DNA from: Marinobacter sp. F4218
GTDB taxonomy: Bacteria; Pseudomonadota; Gammaproteobacteria; Pseudomonadales; Oleiphilaceae
NCBI RefSeq assembly: GCF_019443085.1
Contig: NZ_JAHZIL010000003.1
Coordinates: forward strand, 2,232,001-2,296,000
Direction of reading: 5' to 3'
Length of the DNA: 64,000 nucleotides
Shown: positions 1 through 9,537 of the stretch, piece after piece
Position numbering within the stretch: the first letter of the stretch is position 1
Layout of the letters: every line of letters starts with the position of its first letter
Notes under the pieces: generated by a model
Told to the model about the DNA's origin: nothing
Seen by the model: only the letters and a program-made list of their open reading frames with translations
The model's database searches: none
Position numbers and translations under genes: made by a program

Positions 1-73
1 AGCCTGAGATGAATAGGCTGCCAGATAACACAGCGACCGAAAGCAGGCCTTTACGGCCGGGCAATGTCCACAT
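1..73 (-). CDS. N-terminus of an exported protein, cut by the window edge
   Basis: An open frame starts with ATG at 73 on the minus strand and runs off the left edge without a stop. Its 24 visible residues begin MWTLPGRKGLLSVAVLSGSL, a positively charged start followed by a hydrophobic core, as in a Sec signal peptide. A GGGAG ribosome-binding site lies 7 nt upstream of the ATG. It is on the same strand as the arylsulfatase upstream, but about 300 bp and a hairpin separate them, so co-transcription is uncertain. The mature product cannot be identified. Confidence 0.6.
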   Translation of the reverse strand, partial: MWTLPGRKGLLSVAVLSGSLFISG

Positions 74-370
74 AAACAACTCCCTACGGTTCTTGTTTGA
101 ATTCTTTGGCCGCAATCAGCCACCAGCATGACGCTAAACGGGCCGTGGGAATGGTTCCATATAATCAGGTGGTCGAATCGTGGAAGGCACTGTGCAAACT
201 ATGAAAGGCCGCGAAAACAAGGGGCTGGGCACAGCGGTTGGGCGTTCCGAAGACGGTGTGCGAATCGTGCAATTACAGGTTTTGACCAGCGTCTTTCAGC
301 CTGTTTGCCGGGAGTGACGCCGTTGAGAAGAGGGGAAGGAGGCCGGCTGTTTCCAGCCGGCCTGTCGCTT
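74..370. other. intergenic region with a strong hairpin
   Basis: No supported gene lies here. The interval holds a perfect 9-bp inverted repeat (341-349 with 354-362, loop TTTC) just past the stop codon of the minus-strand arylsulfatase. On that strand it is followed by a pyrimidine-rich stretch rather than a clean T run, so it may be a weak terminator or an mRNA 3'-end stabiliser. On the plus strand it is followed by TGTCGCTTTT. Confidence 0.5.
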
Positions 371-1975
371 TTATTGCATGCCCTTGTTTATGAAATCTTC
401 GACGACGTTCGACATGTCAAAGGATTTGCCGCCCTGCACGGGCGGGTATTCGGCCAGGGTCTTGAGGTGCTGCCCCATCAGTTCGCCCATGGGCTGAATC
501 AGCCAGGACACTTTCTGCATCAGGTGACCATAGGCATCCGGGCTGTCATAGCTTTCGAAGGGATCCATCCGGATATTGAACACCAGCGGTACCGTGCGGG
601 GAACCAGGTTGGCGTAATAGTCTTCCTTGGTGGAGAAGTGGAATTTCCACGGCCCCATGCGCACGGCGGTTAACTTGGACTCGTAATAGTGGAAGATGTG
701 ATCACGCGCCGAGTGCTCGGCGTCACCCTTCCAGTAGGGGAGGTTGTTCACTCCGTCGATGTACTGTTCCTTCTCCTCCATCATCCGTTGGGCCACGTCA
801 TCCACACCCGCGGCTGCGGCAAGACTGGTGAACATGTCCTGGTGCCCCTGGATACCATTGAGTTTCTGTCCTGGCTCGATAACGCCGGGCCAGCGAATCA
901 TGGAAGGCACCCGAATGCCGCCCTCGTAGGTTGTCATTTTCTCGCCCCGGAAGGGGGTGGTGGCACCATGAGGCCAGGAGCTGTGTTCCGGGCCGTTGTC
1001 CGTGGAATACCAGATGATGGTGTTTTCATCTAGGCCGTTCTGTTTCAGGAAATCGAGTACAAGCCCGATGTCGTGGTCATGCTGGAGCATGCCGGAGCCG
1101 TGATAGTCGGCTTCAGAGGTGTACTCTTCCGCGGCGTAGCGCCACTCATCGTTCAGCCGGGTGTACAGATGCATCCGGCTGGTATTGAGCCAGACGAAAA
1201 AGGGTTTACCCTCCTCCTTGGCGGTCTTCATGAAGTCTTCGGCTTTGGGAATCACTTCGCCCGCGTCGAAGTTTTTCATCCGTTCCTGGGTGAGCGGGCC
1301 GGTATCCTCAATTCTTTGTTTGCCTACCTTTCCAAATCGGGGGTCCACGGTCTCGTCCACAGTATCCGTGGCAAACGAGTGGATCACGCCACGGGTCCCG
1401 AATTTCTTTTCATACGCGTCCAGGTCGCCCGAGTAAGCTTCGCCGAAGCGCTGGTAGTCACGCTGTTCGGCCTCTTCCTGGGTGTTCAGGTGATAGAGGT
1501 TGCCGAAGAATTCGTCAAAGCCATGGGCGGTGGGCAGATGTTCGTTTCGGTCACCGAGGTGATTCTTACCAAAGTGCCCGGTGGCGTAGCCCTCGGCTTT
1601 CAGCACCTCGGCGAGGGAAGGCGATGCCTCCTGCAGCCCGAGGGAATCGCCCGGCTGACCGACCGTGGTCATGCCAGACCGGATCGGATACTGCCCGGTA
1701 ATGAAGGCGGCGCGGCCCGCCGTACACGAAGGCTGGGCGTAGTGATCGGTAAAGCGGATGCCTTCCATGCCAATCCGATCAATATTGGGGGTCCTGTAGC
1801 CCATGGTGCTGAGGCCGTAGGCACTGAGATTCTGCCAGCCTATGTCGTCCCCCCAGATCACCAGTATGTTGGGGCGGTCGGTTTGGGCGTAGGCGGCTCC
1901 TGCGGAGAGGATGGACAAGGTAAGTGCGACCAGGCAGGTCGCCAGCAGATTCCAAAAACGGTGGGTCTGGTTCAT
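371..1975 (-). CDS. arylsulfatase, exported (copy A)
   Basis: A 534-aa type I sulfatase predicted to hydrolyse sulfate esters in the periplasm. Residues 1-31 form a signal peptide ending near AYAQ. The metal-binding start [11 protein letters not shown] is at about 34-44. The catalytic signature CTAGR has Cys84, the residue oxidised to formylglycine, and fits the Cys-type consensus C-x-A-x-R. Length is normal for the family. The start ATG at 1975 has GGAGC upstream. It closely resembles the second sulfatase at 17544-19091, with matching blocks around TPNIDRI and [10 protein letters not shown] formylglycine-generating enzyme must be encoded elsewhere. The substrate is unknown, and 'arylsulfatase' is a family name rather than a demonstrated specificity. 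Confidence 0.88.
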   Translation of the reverse strand: MNQTHRFWNLLATCLVALTLSILSAGAAYAQTDRPNILVIWGDDIGWQNLSAYGLSTMGYRTPNIDRIGMEGIRFTDHYAQPSCTAGRAAFITGQYPIRSGMTTVGQPGDSLGLQEASPSLAEVLKAEGYATGHFGKNHLGDRNEHLPTAHGFDEFFGNLYHLNTQEEAEQRDYQRFGEAYSGDLDAYEKKFGTRGVIHSFATDTVDETVDPRFGKVGKQRIEDTGPLTQERMKNFDAGEVIPKAEDFMKTAKEEGKPFFVWLNTSRMHLYTRLNDEWRYAAEEYTSEADYHGSGMLQHDHDIGLVLDFLKQNGLDENTIIWYSTDNGPEHSSWPHGATTPFRGEKMTTYEGGIRVPSMIRWPGVIEPGQKLNGIQGHQDMFTSLAAAAGVDDVAQRMMEEKEQYIDGVNNLPYWKGDAEHSARDHIFHYYESKLTAVRMGPWKFHFSTKEDYYANLVPRTVPLVFNIRMDPFESYDSPDAYGHLMQKVSWLIQPMGELMGQHLKTLAEYPPVQGGKSFDMSNVVEDFINKGMQ

Positions 1976-2130
1976 ATGAAGCGCTCCATTAAATCCAATT
2001 TAACAGACGGGTTGCGCGCTGCTCCTCGGTCGCCGAACTCCTTGCGACGGAGCCTCGCCTCATACAAGGTATGATTCCTGACTAATACGAGGGTAGCAGT
2101 GAATCGTATTACCGACACCGAAGCGGGTCG

Positions 2131-3753
2131 CTAGCGCAGGTCCTTGCGCAGGATCTTGCCAACGTTGGACTTGGGAATCTCCTCAAGCCGAATGACTTCT
2201 TTCGGCACCTTGTAGGCGGCAAGATTGGCCCGGCAGTGTTCGATGATCTGGCCGAGGTTGAAGTCGCCTGAGCCGGATGGCGAGACAAACAAGCGCACCC
2301 GCTCACCGGTTTTCTCATCCGGCACACCAACGCAGGCCGCCTCGCCTACGCTGTCCAGTTCGCACACGAGGCTTTCAATTTCGTTGGGATAGACGTTGAA
2401 ACCGGAGACGATCAGCATGTCCTTTTTGCGATCGACTATCTCGAACTGACCGTCCTCGTGCATTACTGCGATATCACCGGTCCGAAAGTAGCCATCGTCG
2501 GTAAAAGCCTCGCGGGTGGCGTCCGCTCGCTGCCAGTACCCTTTCATGATCTGGGGGCCTCTGGCACAGAGCTCGCCAGCTTCGCCCGGCGGAAGCGGCT
2601 GGTCATCCGGACCCAGGATCTTGATGTCCGTGGACGGCACGGGATACCCCACGGTGCCGCTGAACTGCAGGTTATCAAGCAGGTTAAGAGTGAGTATCGG
2701 GCTGGTTTCAGAGAGACCGAAGCCTTCCACAATGTGATTGCCGGAGGCAGCTTTCCAACGCGCCGAGGTGCTGGCGAAAATCTTGGAGCCGCCGCCAAAG
2801 GCCGCCTTGCAGGCCGAAAAATCGATGATTTTGAAATCCGGATGCCGGGTCATGCTGGTAAAGAGGGTGTTCACGCCCCCGATCACGGAAAAGCGTGAAT
2901 TCCAGATTGCTCGAATGAACGCATCCATATCCCGCGGATTGGGAATCAGGATCGCTTTGGCGCCGATCGCCGCATAGGCCACGAATATCATCAGGCCAAA
3001 GATGTGGTACATCGGCAGGGCCAGAACCACGCATTCCTTGCCCGGCGTGTTGGCATCCGGCATAAAGGCCCGGAACTGAAGGGTATTGGCGATCAGATTA
3101 CGGTGGGTCAGCGTTGCCCCTTTGGACGGTCCCGTGGTGCCACCGGTGTACTGCAGAAACAGCACATCCTCTGCGTTGATCTCCACCGGTTCAGGCTTCT
3201 GGCCCCTGTACTTTGACAGCAGGCTTTGCAGGGTCCGGTGTTGGCCGAGGTTCTCTGCGATGCCGGGGCTGAGCAGACTGGCGCCCGCGCCATCGCCGGG
3301 ACTGATGGTGATGGCCGAATCCAGGGGTGTCTGGGCCCGGATTTCCGCCAGGGCCGGTGTGGCGCCGTCGAATATAAAAATGTGTCTGGCGCCGGAATCG
3401 TTGAGCTGGTGCGCCAGTTCCCGAGGGGTGTAGAGCGGGTTGACGTTAACCTGCACACCGCCCGCTTTGAGGATGCCGAGCATGACAATCGGGTAGGCAA
3501 ACAGGTTGGGGCTCATCAGTGCAATGCGGTCGCCCTTTCGAACGCCGAGGTCCTGCTGCAGGCTGACTGCGACGGCATCCGACAGGATGTCCAACTCCCG
3601 GTAGGTCAATGTCATGCCAAAGCATTCGACGGCCTGGTGTTTTGGAAACCGGGCCACTGCCTGCCGGAACAGGTCATTGATGGAGCCGAAAGCATTGGGA
3701 TCAATTGAACGCGGAGTACCCTCTGGGTAGTGTTCGAGCCAGGGTTGGGTCAT
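2131..3753 (-). CDS. long-chain fatty-acid-CoA ligase, FadD-like (copy A)
   Basis: A 540-aa AMP-forming acyl-CoA synthetase that activates a carboxylic acid to its CoA thioester via an acyl-adenylate. Visible motifs in order are the P-loop YTGGTTGPSKGAT (about 202-214), the adenylate-binding GFGLSETSP, the hinge YFRTGDIAVM, DRKKDMLIVSGFNVYPNE, and the C-terminal lysine motif PKSNVGKILRKDLR. There are no membrane segments. It is a clear paralogue of the ligase at 21985-23610, which shares long identical blocks. The gene lies between a sulfatase and an AraC regulator on the same strand, the regulator upstream with a 108-bp gap. Chain-length preference cannot be read from sequence. Confidence 0.9.
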   Translation of the reverse strand: MTQPWLEHYPEGTPRSIDPNAFGSINDLFRQAVARFPKHQAVECFGMTLTYRELDILSDAVAVSLQQDLGVRKGDRIALMSPNLFAYPIVMLGILKAGGVQVNVNPLYTPRELAHQLNDSGARHIFIFDGATPALAEIRAQTPLDSAITISPGDGAGASLLSPGIAENLGQHRTLQSLLSKYRGQKPEPVEINAEDVLFLQYTGGTTGPSKGATLTHRNLIANTLQFRAFMPDANTPGKECVVLALPMYHIFGLMIFVAYAAIGAKAILIPNPRDMDAFIRAIWNSRFSVIGGVNTLFTSMTRHPDFKIIDFSACKAAFGGGSKIFASTSARWKAASGNHIVEGFGLSETSPILTLNLLDNLQFSGTVGYPVPSTDIKILGPDDQPLPPGEAGELCARGPQIMKGYWQRADATREAFTDDGYFRTGDIAVMHEDGQFEIVDRKKDMLIVSGFNVYPNEIESLVCELDSVGEAACVGVPDEKTGERVRLFVSPSGSGDFNLGQIIEHCRANLAAYKVPKEVIRLEEIPKSNVGKILRKDLR

Positions 3754-3861
3754 CGTAAAATCCAGTGTTTGTTCAAATCTGTCAGAAGAAAGAAGCGTCA
3801 GGAAGGTTGCCTTGAGCAGGCAGTTATAATGGCCCGTCGGAAGGCGCAGAAATTTCGCTTT

Positions 3862-4896
3862 TCACGACAGATTTTTGTCACCTGAGGTCAGGGAGTCACG
3901 CATGGCCCTGGGAGACTGGCCAAACCATCGAAAGCAGGCGCGGTTGAACGAGCTTTGCTGGCGGTACCCCAACAGGCCGGCCACCTGGCTCATGGCCATG
4001 CCGGGTTCGCTCAGGTAGTCCGACGTCAGCTCTCGCCGAATGTCATCCACCAGTTCTTCGAACACCACGCCCTCACGTTTCAGGGCTCGCTGAAGCGTTC
4101 GTTCATGGAGAGCAAGATGCCGGGCGACCAGCGAGATGGTGCAGCGCTGTCCCATGGGCAGAAGTGAGATAACAAGGGAACGTACATTGGCGCTGAGGGA
4201 GGCCGAGGTCTGGGCCAGCGTTTGCCGAACGTAATCTTCCATGACCTGGCGAAGCACGGCATCGGATTGCTCAATGGGGCGCTGCAAGTCGTCGGCGGAA
4301 AGACAGAGGGCATTGCCGGGCCTGTTGAAATGCACCGGGCACTGGAAGATCGAGCGGTACCGGGCAGCGCGCGCCTGCCTGGCATGGCGAAAACGTATCT
4401 GCGTCGGGCGGAAGCCGGGGCCGGCGAGCACGCCGATGACCTGTTTGGCCAGGACCAGGCTCAACTCCACGGTCTGGCTCCGGATGGGCGCCTGCTCCAG
4501 GGCTATGTCAAAGTGCAGGGTGGCAACGTTGCCCGGTATCACCGGATCGAGTGCCAGGCGAACGCCCGGGCTGTGGTAGGCCATGTACTTGATGATGTGC
4601 CGGAGAGCCTGTTCGGTGTTCGATGAATTCTGGGCGATCACGGCGATGGGGCCCAGTACGCCCATGCCCTGACGGAGGCCCACCCTGAGGCCGAAATCCT
4701 TGCAGTCGAGTTCCCGGGCGGCCTGCTCCATCAGTTGAGTCAGGTTGCTGTAGGGCATCATCTGCTTCGGATTGTTGATCAAATCCTCGCGCAGATTGAA
4801 CTGCCCCAGCAGCGACTTCGGGTCGCCGCCCAGTTCCCGGATGGTTTCCGGGATGCCCATCATGGCACTGGCTCGGATCAGGGTGGTTCCAGTCAT
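3862..4896 (-). CDS. AraC-family regulator with arabinose-binding-type N-terminal domain
   Basis: A 344-aa transcription factor. The N-terminal two thirds (about 20-205) match the Arabinose_bd-type sensor fold seen in OruR/ArgR-like regulators. The C-terminal about 100 residues form the double HTH AraC domain, including the LLGYRQQSSFNRACFRWFGQSP region. No transmembrane segment is present. The gene diverges from the multiheme cytochrome gene, and the 157-bp space between them holds an 18-bp palindrome (4978-4995). It lies upstream of the acyl-CoA ligase on the same strand. The effector is unknown. It is one of two candidates for reading the shared 21-bp modules, the other being the regulator at 20131-21192. 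Confidence 0.85.
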   Translation of the reverse strand: MTGTTLIRASAMMGIPETIRELGGDPKSLLGQFNLREDLINNPKQMMPYSNLTQLMEQAARELDCKDFGLRVGLRQGMGVLGPIAVIAQNSSNTEQALRHIIKYMAYHSPGVRLALDPVIPGNVATLHFDIALEQAPIRSQTVELSLVLAKQVIGVLAGPGFRPTQIRFRHARQARAARYRSIFQCPVHFNRPGNALCLSADDLQRPIEQSDAVLRQVMEDYVRQTLAQTSASLSANVRSLVISLLPMGQRCTISLVARHLALHERTLQRALKREGVVFEELVDDIRRELTSDYLSEPGMAMSQVAGLLGYRQQSSFNRACFRWFGQSPRAMRDSLTSGDKNLS

Positions 4897-4977
4897 GGGT
4901 TCTCACCTTCCGGGGCTGAGAGACTCATATATCAGGGTAGCGGGAATTCCTAAGGCCAGCGTGCCAGACCCATCATT

Positions 4978-4995
4978 ATTCCGGCTGGCCGGAAT
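4978..4995. promoter_or_regulatory. perfect 8-2-8 palindrome in the AraC/cytochrome divergent promoter
   Basis: ATTCCGGC-TG-GCCGGAAT is a perfect inverted repeat centred in the 157-bp space between the divergent AraC regulator and the multiheme cytochrome gene. A related GGAATTCC palindrome sits at 4943-4950. The symmetric form suggests a dimeric repressor or activator site, and its location would let it act on either gene. The protein that binds is unknown. Confidence 0.45.
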
Positions 4996-5053
4996 TATCT
5001 GCTAGCCTTGAGCTTTAGCTTTGCCTGCAAGGTGTTGAAAAGGAATTCGCTGA

Positions 5054-7351
5054 ATGCCCTTCATTTCGGTTTTGGTTGTCATTGTCGTGGCGCTTCTGAC
5101 GCCGGGGTTGGTTGTCTCCGAAGCCTTGCCGGGACCGTCTGCAGAAGACCAGGGCTATGTTGCCGAAGGTACCTGCGCCAGCTGTCATCAAAAAGAGCAA
5201 CATGCCTGGTCCGACTCCGACCACGCCTGGGCCATGCACCCGGCCAGCAGCACATCGGTGCTTGGTGACTTCGGCGACAGGACGTTCAGCGATGGCGCCG
5301 TCACCGCCCGCTTTTTCCAACGTGATGGCGACTACTGGGTCGAGACCGAAGGTGAGGACGGGAAGCCCGGGCAGTTCCGCATCGCCTACACCTTCGGTCA
5401 TTTCCCGCTGCAACAATACCTGGTGGCGTTTCCCGGCGGTCGGTTGCAGGCGTTAACCATCGCCTGGGATACCCGGACCCGGGACGAAGGCGGCCAGCGC
5501 TGGTTTTCCCTGTATCCGGGGGAGCGCTTTGCGCCGGACGATGCCCTGCACTGGACCGGGCGTTACCAGAACTGGAACGCCATGTGCGCGGACTGCCACT
5601 CCACCTATCTGAGCATGAACTACGACGCGCAAACCGACAGCTTTGCCACCACCTGGCAGGAACAGAATGTCGGTTGCCAGGGCTGTCACGGCCCCGGCCA
5701 GGATCACGTCGATTGGGCACGGACGAAATCTGATGACCCCGGCGAGTACCCGAGGAACGAAGGCAACGGCCTCAAGATTGATTTCGATGCCCTGGCGGGG
5801 CCGGAAGTGGTTGAGACTTGCGCTTTCTGCCATAGCCGGCGGCAGAGCCTGAAGGATGGCCAGCACGTTCAGGAGCCCTATTTTGACAAGGCGCTGCCGG
5901 CGACACTGCGGCCCGATCTCTATCACGCCGATGGCCAGATCCAGGGCGAGGTCTACGTGTACGGCTCCTTTGTCCAGAGCAAGATGGCGGCGGCCGGAGT
6001 GGATTGCCTGGACTGTCATGATCCCCACACCACCGAACTTCTGGTGGAGGGCAATGGCTTGTGTCTGCAATGCCACAATGCCTCGCCCCCCGAACGTTTT
6101 CCCCAGCTCGCCGCCGGCGATTATGATGACCGCAGCCATCACCGGCATCCGGCGGATTCCGAGGGCGCCCAGTGTGTGAATTGCCATATGCCGGACAAAA
6201 CCTACATGGAGGTCGATCCGCGCCGTGACCACAGCTTCCGGATTCCCCGGCCGGACCTGACTCTGACGACTGGCAGCCCCAATGCCTGTAACGATTGCCA
6301 CGATGACAAGAGTGCCGACTGGGCGGTGGCTGCCATTGATGACTGGTTCGAATCGCCCCGACGCCCCCCGCATTTCGCCAACGCCCTGAGCGCCTTCCGG
6401 CGGGCCGAAGCCGATGGCTTCATCCGTCTGGCGGCACTGATCCGTGATACCGGTGCACCGGCCATCGCCCGGGCCACAGCGGCGGAGCATCTCGGCGACT
6501 TTGGGCCACGGGCCGGATCCGCGCTGCGTACCGGTCTGCTGACCGATGATCCCCTGGTCCAGGCGTATGCGGCCAACAGCGTGGCACAACTGCCTGCCTC
6601 CGATCGGGTGAACTGGCTGCGTAAACAGCTGGCAGAGGATCAGGCGGTAGCGGTGCGGGATCAGGCGCTGAGGTCGCTGGCGGGTGTCGATCTGTCGACC
6701 CTTCCGGACCAGGACCGGGCCCGGATCGCGGCACTGAAAGCGGATTATGAGCAGAGGCTGCGAGCGCTGGCGACGCTGCCCGGCAATCGCCTGAACCTTG
6801 CCACCTACCTGCAGCGGGAGGGCCGACCCGATGAGGCCATCGCCCAGTACCGACGGGCGCTGGCAATGGATCCGCTGTTTGTTCCGGCCCGGGTCAACCT
6901 GGCGACGCTTGCCAGCGAACAGGGCCGGATCGGACTGGCCGTTGAGATGCTGACGGAGGGGGCGGAGCTTGATGGGCTGCCTGACGCAGACCGGGGGCAT
7001 CTGGCCTACCTGCTGGCGCTTGCGCTGGTCGAAGAGAAGCGTCCATCCGAAGCCCTTCCACGCTTCGAGCAGGCCGGTGCGCTTAATCCGGGCAACCCCC
7101 GGGTTGCGTACAACCATGGCCTCGTTCTTGCGCAGATGGGCAAGGTGCCGGAGGCGGAACAGGTTCTTGGTCAGGCGCTGGCGCGTCATCCCGAGGACCA
7201 CGGACTTCTGAGCGCCATGATCTATCTGAAACTTCAGCAGGGGCATCTGTCAGAAGCGCTGGCGTTCGCCCGCAAACTGAAGGCGGCGCACCCGAATGAT
7301 CAACAGGTTGATCGGCTGATACGCGATCTCTCGGCTCGCGTTGGCGGCTGA
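5054..7351 (+). CDS. octaheme c-type cytochrome with C-terminal HEAT/TPR-like repeats
   Basis: A 765-aa exported protein with an N-terminal signal sequence (about 1-22). It has eight heme c attachment motifs in the first 420 residues: CASCH, CADCH, CQGCH, CAFCH, CLDCH, CLQCH, CVNCH and CNDCH. After the hemes come alpha-helical repeats (about 430-560) and TPR-like repeats (about 590-760). This arrangement fits a periplasmic multiheme electron carrier or oxidoreductase with a protein-docking tail. It diverges from the AraC regulator and is closed by a bidirectional terminator at 7385-7407. No catalytic Lys-type heme motif (CxxCK) of NrfA or Otr type is seen, so a reaction is not assigned. Confidence 0.85.
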   Translation: MPFISVLVVIVVALLTPGLVVSEALPGPSAEDQGYVAEGTCASCHQKEQHAWSDSDHAWAMHPASSTSVLGDFGDRTFSDGAVTARFFQRDGDYWVETEGEDGKPGQFRIAYTFGHFPLQQYLVAFPGGRLQALTIAWDTRTRDEGGQRWFSLYPGERFAPDDALHWTGRYQNWNAMCADCHSTYLSMNYDAQTDSFATTWQEQNVGCQGCHGPGQDHVDWARTKSDDPGEYPRNEGNGLKIDFDALAGPEVVETCAFCHSRRQSLKDGQHVQEPYFDKALPATLRPDLYHADGQIQGEVYVYGSFVQSKMAAAGVDCLDCHDPHTTELLVEGNGLCLQCHNASPPERFPQLAAGDYDDRSHHRHPADSEGAQCVNCHMPDKTYMEVDPRRDHSFRIPRPDLTLTTGSPNACNDCHDDKSADWAVAAIDDWFESPRRPPHFANALSAFRRAEADGFIRLAALIRDTGAPAIARATAAEHLGDFGPRAGSALRTGLLTDDPLVQAYAANSVAQLPASDRVNWLRKQLAEDQAVAVRDQALRSLAGVDLSTLPDQDRARIAALKADYEQRLRALATLPGNRLNLATYLQREGRPDEAIAQYRRALAMDPLFVPARVNLATLASEQGRIGLAVEMLTEGAELDGLPDADRGHLAYLLALALVEEKRPSEALPRFEQAGALNPGNPRVAYNHGLVLAQMGKVPEAEQVLGQALARHPEDHGLLSAMIYLKLQQGHLSEALAFARKLKAAHPNDQQVDRLIRDLSARVGG

Positions 7352-7384
7352 AGGGAAGACGTTGGAACTCCGGCTGCCAATAAA

Positions 7385-7407
7385 AAAGCCCACCGAGGGT
7401 GGGCTTT
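7385..7407. terminator. bidirectional rho-independent terminator
   Basis: A perfect 10-bp stem (AAAGCCCACC / GGTGGGCTTT) with a GAG loop sits between the convergent cytochrome (+, ends 7351) and CurA-type reductase (-, ends 7448). The A run at 7382-7387 and the TTT at 7405-7407 let it act on both strands. Confidence 0.85.
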
Positions 7408-7447
7408 GGGGTCATCAGATCGCCGAGGTTAGGTCAATCCCCTCACA

Positions 7448-8437
7448 TCAGAGCTCGACAAACAGCTTGCCCTGATTCTGGCCCGAGAACAGGAGCTGAA
7501 CCCCTTCCACGGCACTGTCGAGCCCCTGAAGTACATGACTGCGGAATTTGATCTGGCCGTTCTGGAGGTAGTTCATCATCGCCCCCATGGACTCATCGAC
7601 CTTGTCGTAGTGATCCGTGATTACGAAGCCCTCGACCCTCAGTGCTTTCAGGTTGATGTCCACCCAGCTTGGACCGGGGTTCGGAACTTCGTTGGTGTAC
7701 TCGGCGATGTTGCCGCACACGACAATCTTGCCGAGGCGATTCATCCGGTTGAACACCATGTGCTGGATCGGACCGCCGGTATTCTCGAAGTAAAGGTCGA
7801 TACCATCCGGCGTGGCAGCGGCCAACTGTTCCTCAAGGTCCGCATCCTTGTAGTTGAGAGCCTTGTCGAAGCCGAGTTCCTCTTCCAGCCAACGGCACTT
7901 CTCGTCACTGCCGGCGACACCGATGACGCGCAGGCCCTCGGCCTTGCCCATCTGGCCCACGAGGGAGCCGACGGAGCCGGCGGCGCCACTGACCACCATG
8001 GTTTCGCCCTTGACCGGGCGGCCGATCTTCATCAGGCCGACATAGGCGGTGAAACCCGGGACGTAAAGTACCGACAGGAGCGCCTGCACATCGACGGACT
8101 TGTCGACCACCTGCATGTCCTCACCGCCCAGGGTGTACTCCGCCCAGCCGGTGATGCCGACGACGCGGGCACCCACCGGATAGTCCGGATTCTCAGATTC
8201 AACCACCTCGCCCACGCCATAGGAACGCATGATGTCACCCGGGCGAACCGGCTCGATGTAGCTGTCCTCGTTGTCCTGAACCCAAGTCCGCATGGCCGGG
8301 TCCAGCGACATGTGGGTCTGTTTGACCAGGAAGTCGCCTTTCTCGAGTTTCGGGGTCTCGAGTTCAATCGCCTGGAAACAGTCGTCGGTGAATTTTCCGG
8401 TCGGGCGTTTCGCCAGTTTGTACGCTTTGAATGTCAT
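7448..8437 (-). CDS. NADP-dependent oxidoreductase, CurA/zinc-independent MDR family
   Basis: A 329-aa medium-chain reductase of the CurA/leukotriene B4 dehydrogenase type, expected to reduce or oxidise an enone- or aldehyde-like substrate with NADPH. The nucleotide-binding motif SGAAGSVGSLVGQ lies in the central Rossmann fold, and the catalytic-zinc cysteines of alcohol dehydrogenases are absent. The start is placed at 8437 (MTFKAYKLAKRP), 18 residues inside the longest frame, because AGGAG lies 10 nt upstream and the family begins there. It follows the SDR gene by 34 nt, and the two are probably co-transcribed. The substrate is unknown. Confidence 0.85.
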   Translation of the reverse strand: MTFKAYKLAKRPTGKFTDDCFQAIELETPKLEKGDFLVKQTHMSLDPAMRTWVQDNEDSYIEPVRPGDIMRSYGVGEVVESENPDYPVGARVVGITGWAEYTLGGEDMQVVDKSVDVQALLSVLYVPGFTAYVGLMKIGRPVKGETMVVSGAAGSVGSLVGQMGKAEGLRVIGVAGSDEKCRWLEEELGFDKALNYKDADLEEQLAAATPDGIDLYFENTGGPIQHMVFNRMNRLGKIVVCGNIAEYTNEVPNPGPSWVDINLKALRVEGFVITDHYDKVDESMGAMMNYLQNGQIKFRSHVLQGLDSAVEGVQLLFSGQNQGKLFVEL

Positions 8438-8471
8438 GTCTGAAGGACTCCTGAAATCGTTGATGTCGGCG

Positions 8472-9254
8472 TTAGGGGATGGTGACGTCACCGAAAATCT
8501 CGGTGAAGCGGGGTTGGCCGTTCCAGGCGGAAGCCCCCCCGTCGACGCAGATGTTCTGGCCCGTGACGAAACTGGCCAGGTCCGAGGCCAGAAACAGCAT
8601 CACCTTGGCAATTTCCTGCGGCTCGCCCGCGCGGCTCATCGGAATGTTGTGCATGTATTCCCGGTACGCGTCCGGCTGGCCCGTCAGCGGGCCGGTCAAC
8701 GGCGTTTTGATCAGCCCGGGGCTGATGCTGTTAACCCGGATGTTGTCCGTCGCGTAATCCAGCGCCAGGTTGCGGGTGTAGTTGATTACCCCGCCTTTGG
8801 CCGCGGCATAAGCGTTGAATCCGTAATCGGCGCGGGTGCCGGAGACAGACGCGGTGTTGATGATGTTGCCGCCATTTTTCATCAGGTGGGGAATGGCGTG
8901 CCGGCAGGTGTGGAACAGGGCATTGAGGTTGACCTCCATCACCTTGTACCAGGTTTCCGGCTCAATCAGATGGGTGCGCCCGTAGGTTCCGAAGCCGGCG
9001 TTATTGATCAGAATGTCCAGGCCGCCCAGAGTCTCAACAGCCGAGGCGATCATCTGCTCGATCTCTTGCGGAATGCTCAGGTCGACCTTGATGAAGGACA
9101 CGCCTTCGCCCAGTTCGTTAGCCAGTGCCGTGCCGTTGTCTTCATTCATGTCGGCGATGATCACCTTCGCGCCGTTCTCGTGGAACAGGCGAACCGCCTG
9201 TTCTCCGATTCCGGAGGCGCCACCGGTAATAATGGTTTTCTTGTTTTGAAGCAT
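8472..9254 (-). CDS. short-chain dehydrogenase/reductase
   Basis: A 260-aa classical SDR. The cofactor motif GGASGIG is near residue 11, NNAG follows at about 87-90, and the catalytic Ser and YxxxK are seen in NTASVSG and YAAAK. It should interconvert an alcohol and a ketone with NAD(P)H in the cytoplasm. It is first in a two-gene unit with the CurA-type reductase and diverges from the heme/propeller gene. The 283-bp space between them carries a tandem AraC-type module at 9411-9452. The substrate is unknown. Confidence 0.88.
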   Translation of the reverse strand: MLQNKKTIITGGASGIGEQAVRLFHENGAKVIIADMNEDNGTALANELGEGVSFIKVDLSIPQEIEQMIASAVETLGGLDILINNAGFGTYGRTHLIEPETWYKVMEVNLNALFHTCRHAIPHLMKNGGNIINTASVSGTRADYGFNAYAAAKGGVINYTRNLALDYATDNIRVNSISPGLIKTPLTGPLTGQPDAYREYMHNIPMSRAGEPQEIAKVMLFLASDLASFVTGQNICVDGGASAWNGQPRFTEIFGDVTIP

Positions 9255-9410
9255 GTCTGTTTACCCATCTGTTGTTTGACTATTCGTTATCCGGGACTCC
9301 CCGAATCAAAGCGGGGGACGGATAGGGGTAGCGGTAGTTGTACAGCGGGAAACACACAGAGAAGTGATAAAGGGCGCCTAAAGCTTGATAAAAAATGCCA
9401 GGGTATGGTT

Positions 9411-9452
9411 TGGCGTGAAAAAACAAGAATTGTTCGCGATGGGTTAAATGAT
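9411..9452 (+). promoter_or_regulatory. tandem 21-bp AraC-type operator, site A
   Basis: Module 1 (9411-9431) begins TGGCGTGAAAAAACAAG. Module 2 (9432-9452) begins GTTCGC-N8-AA, weaker at its first two bases. Module 1 matches sites at 21243 and 26929 at 15 of 17 positions. A -10-like TAGGAT starts 17 bp after the module end (9469), pointing toward the heme/propeller gene at 9538. The spacing is as expected for an AraC-type activator abutting the -35 region. Confidence 0.55.
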
Positions 9453-9537
9453 CGATTGCGCTTCGACCTAGGATAAGGCGATCTGGGCTGCGATGGTTTC
9501 GTTATGCCCGGCTCGAGATCCATTGACGGAGAGCGTT

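Noticed and set aside
5453..7246. A 597-aa minus-strand open frame
   Set aside because: It is antisense to the multiheme cytochrome gene, has biased composition and no recognisable domain.
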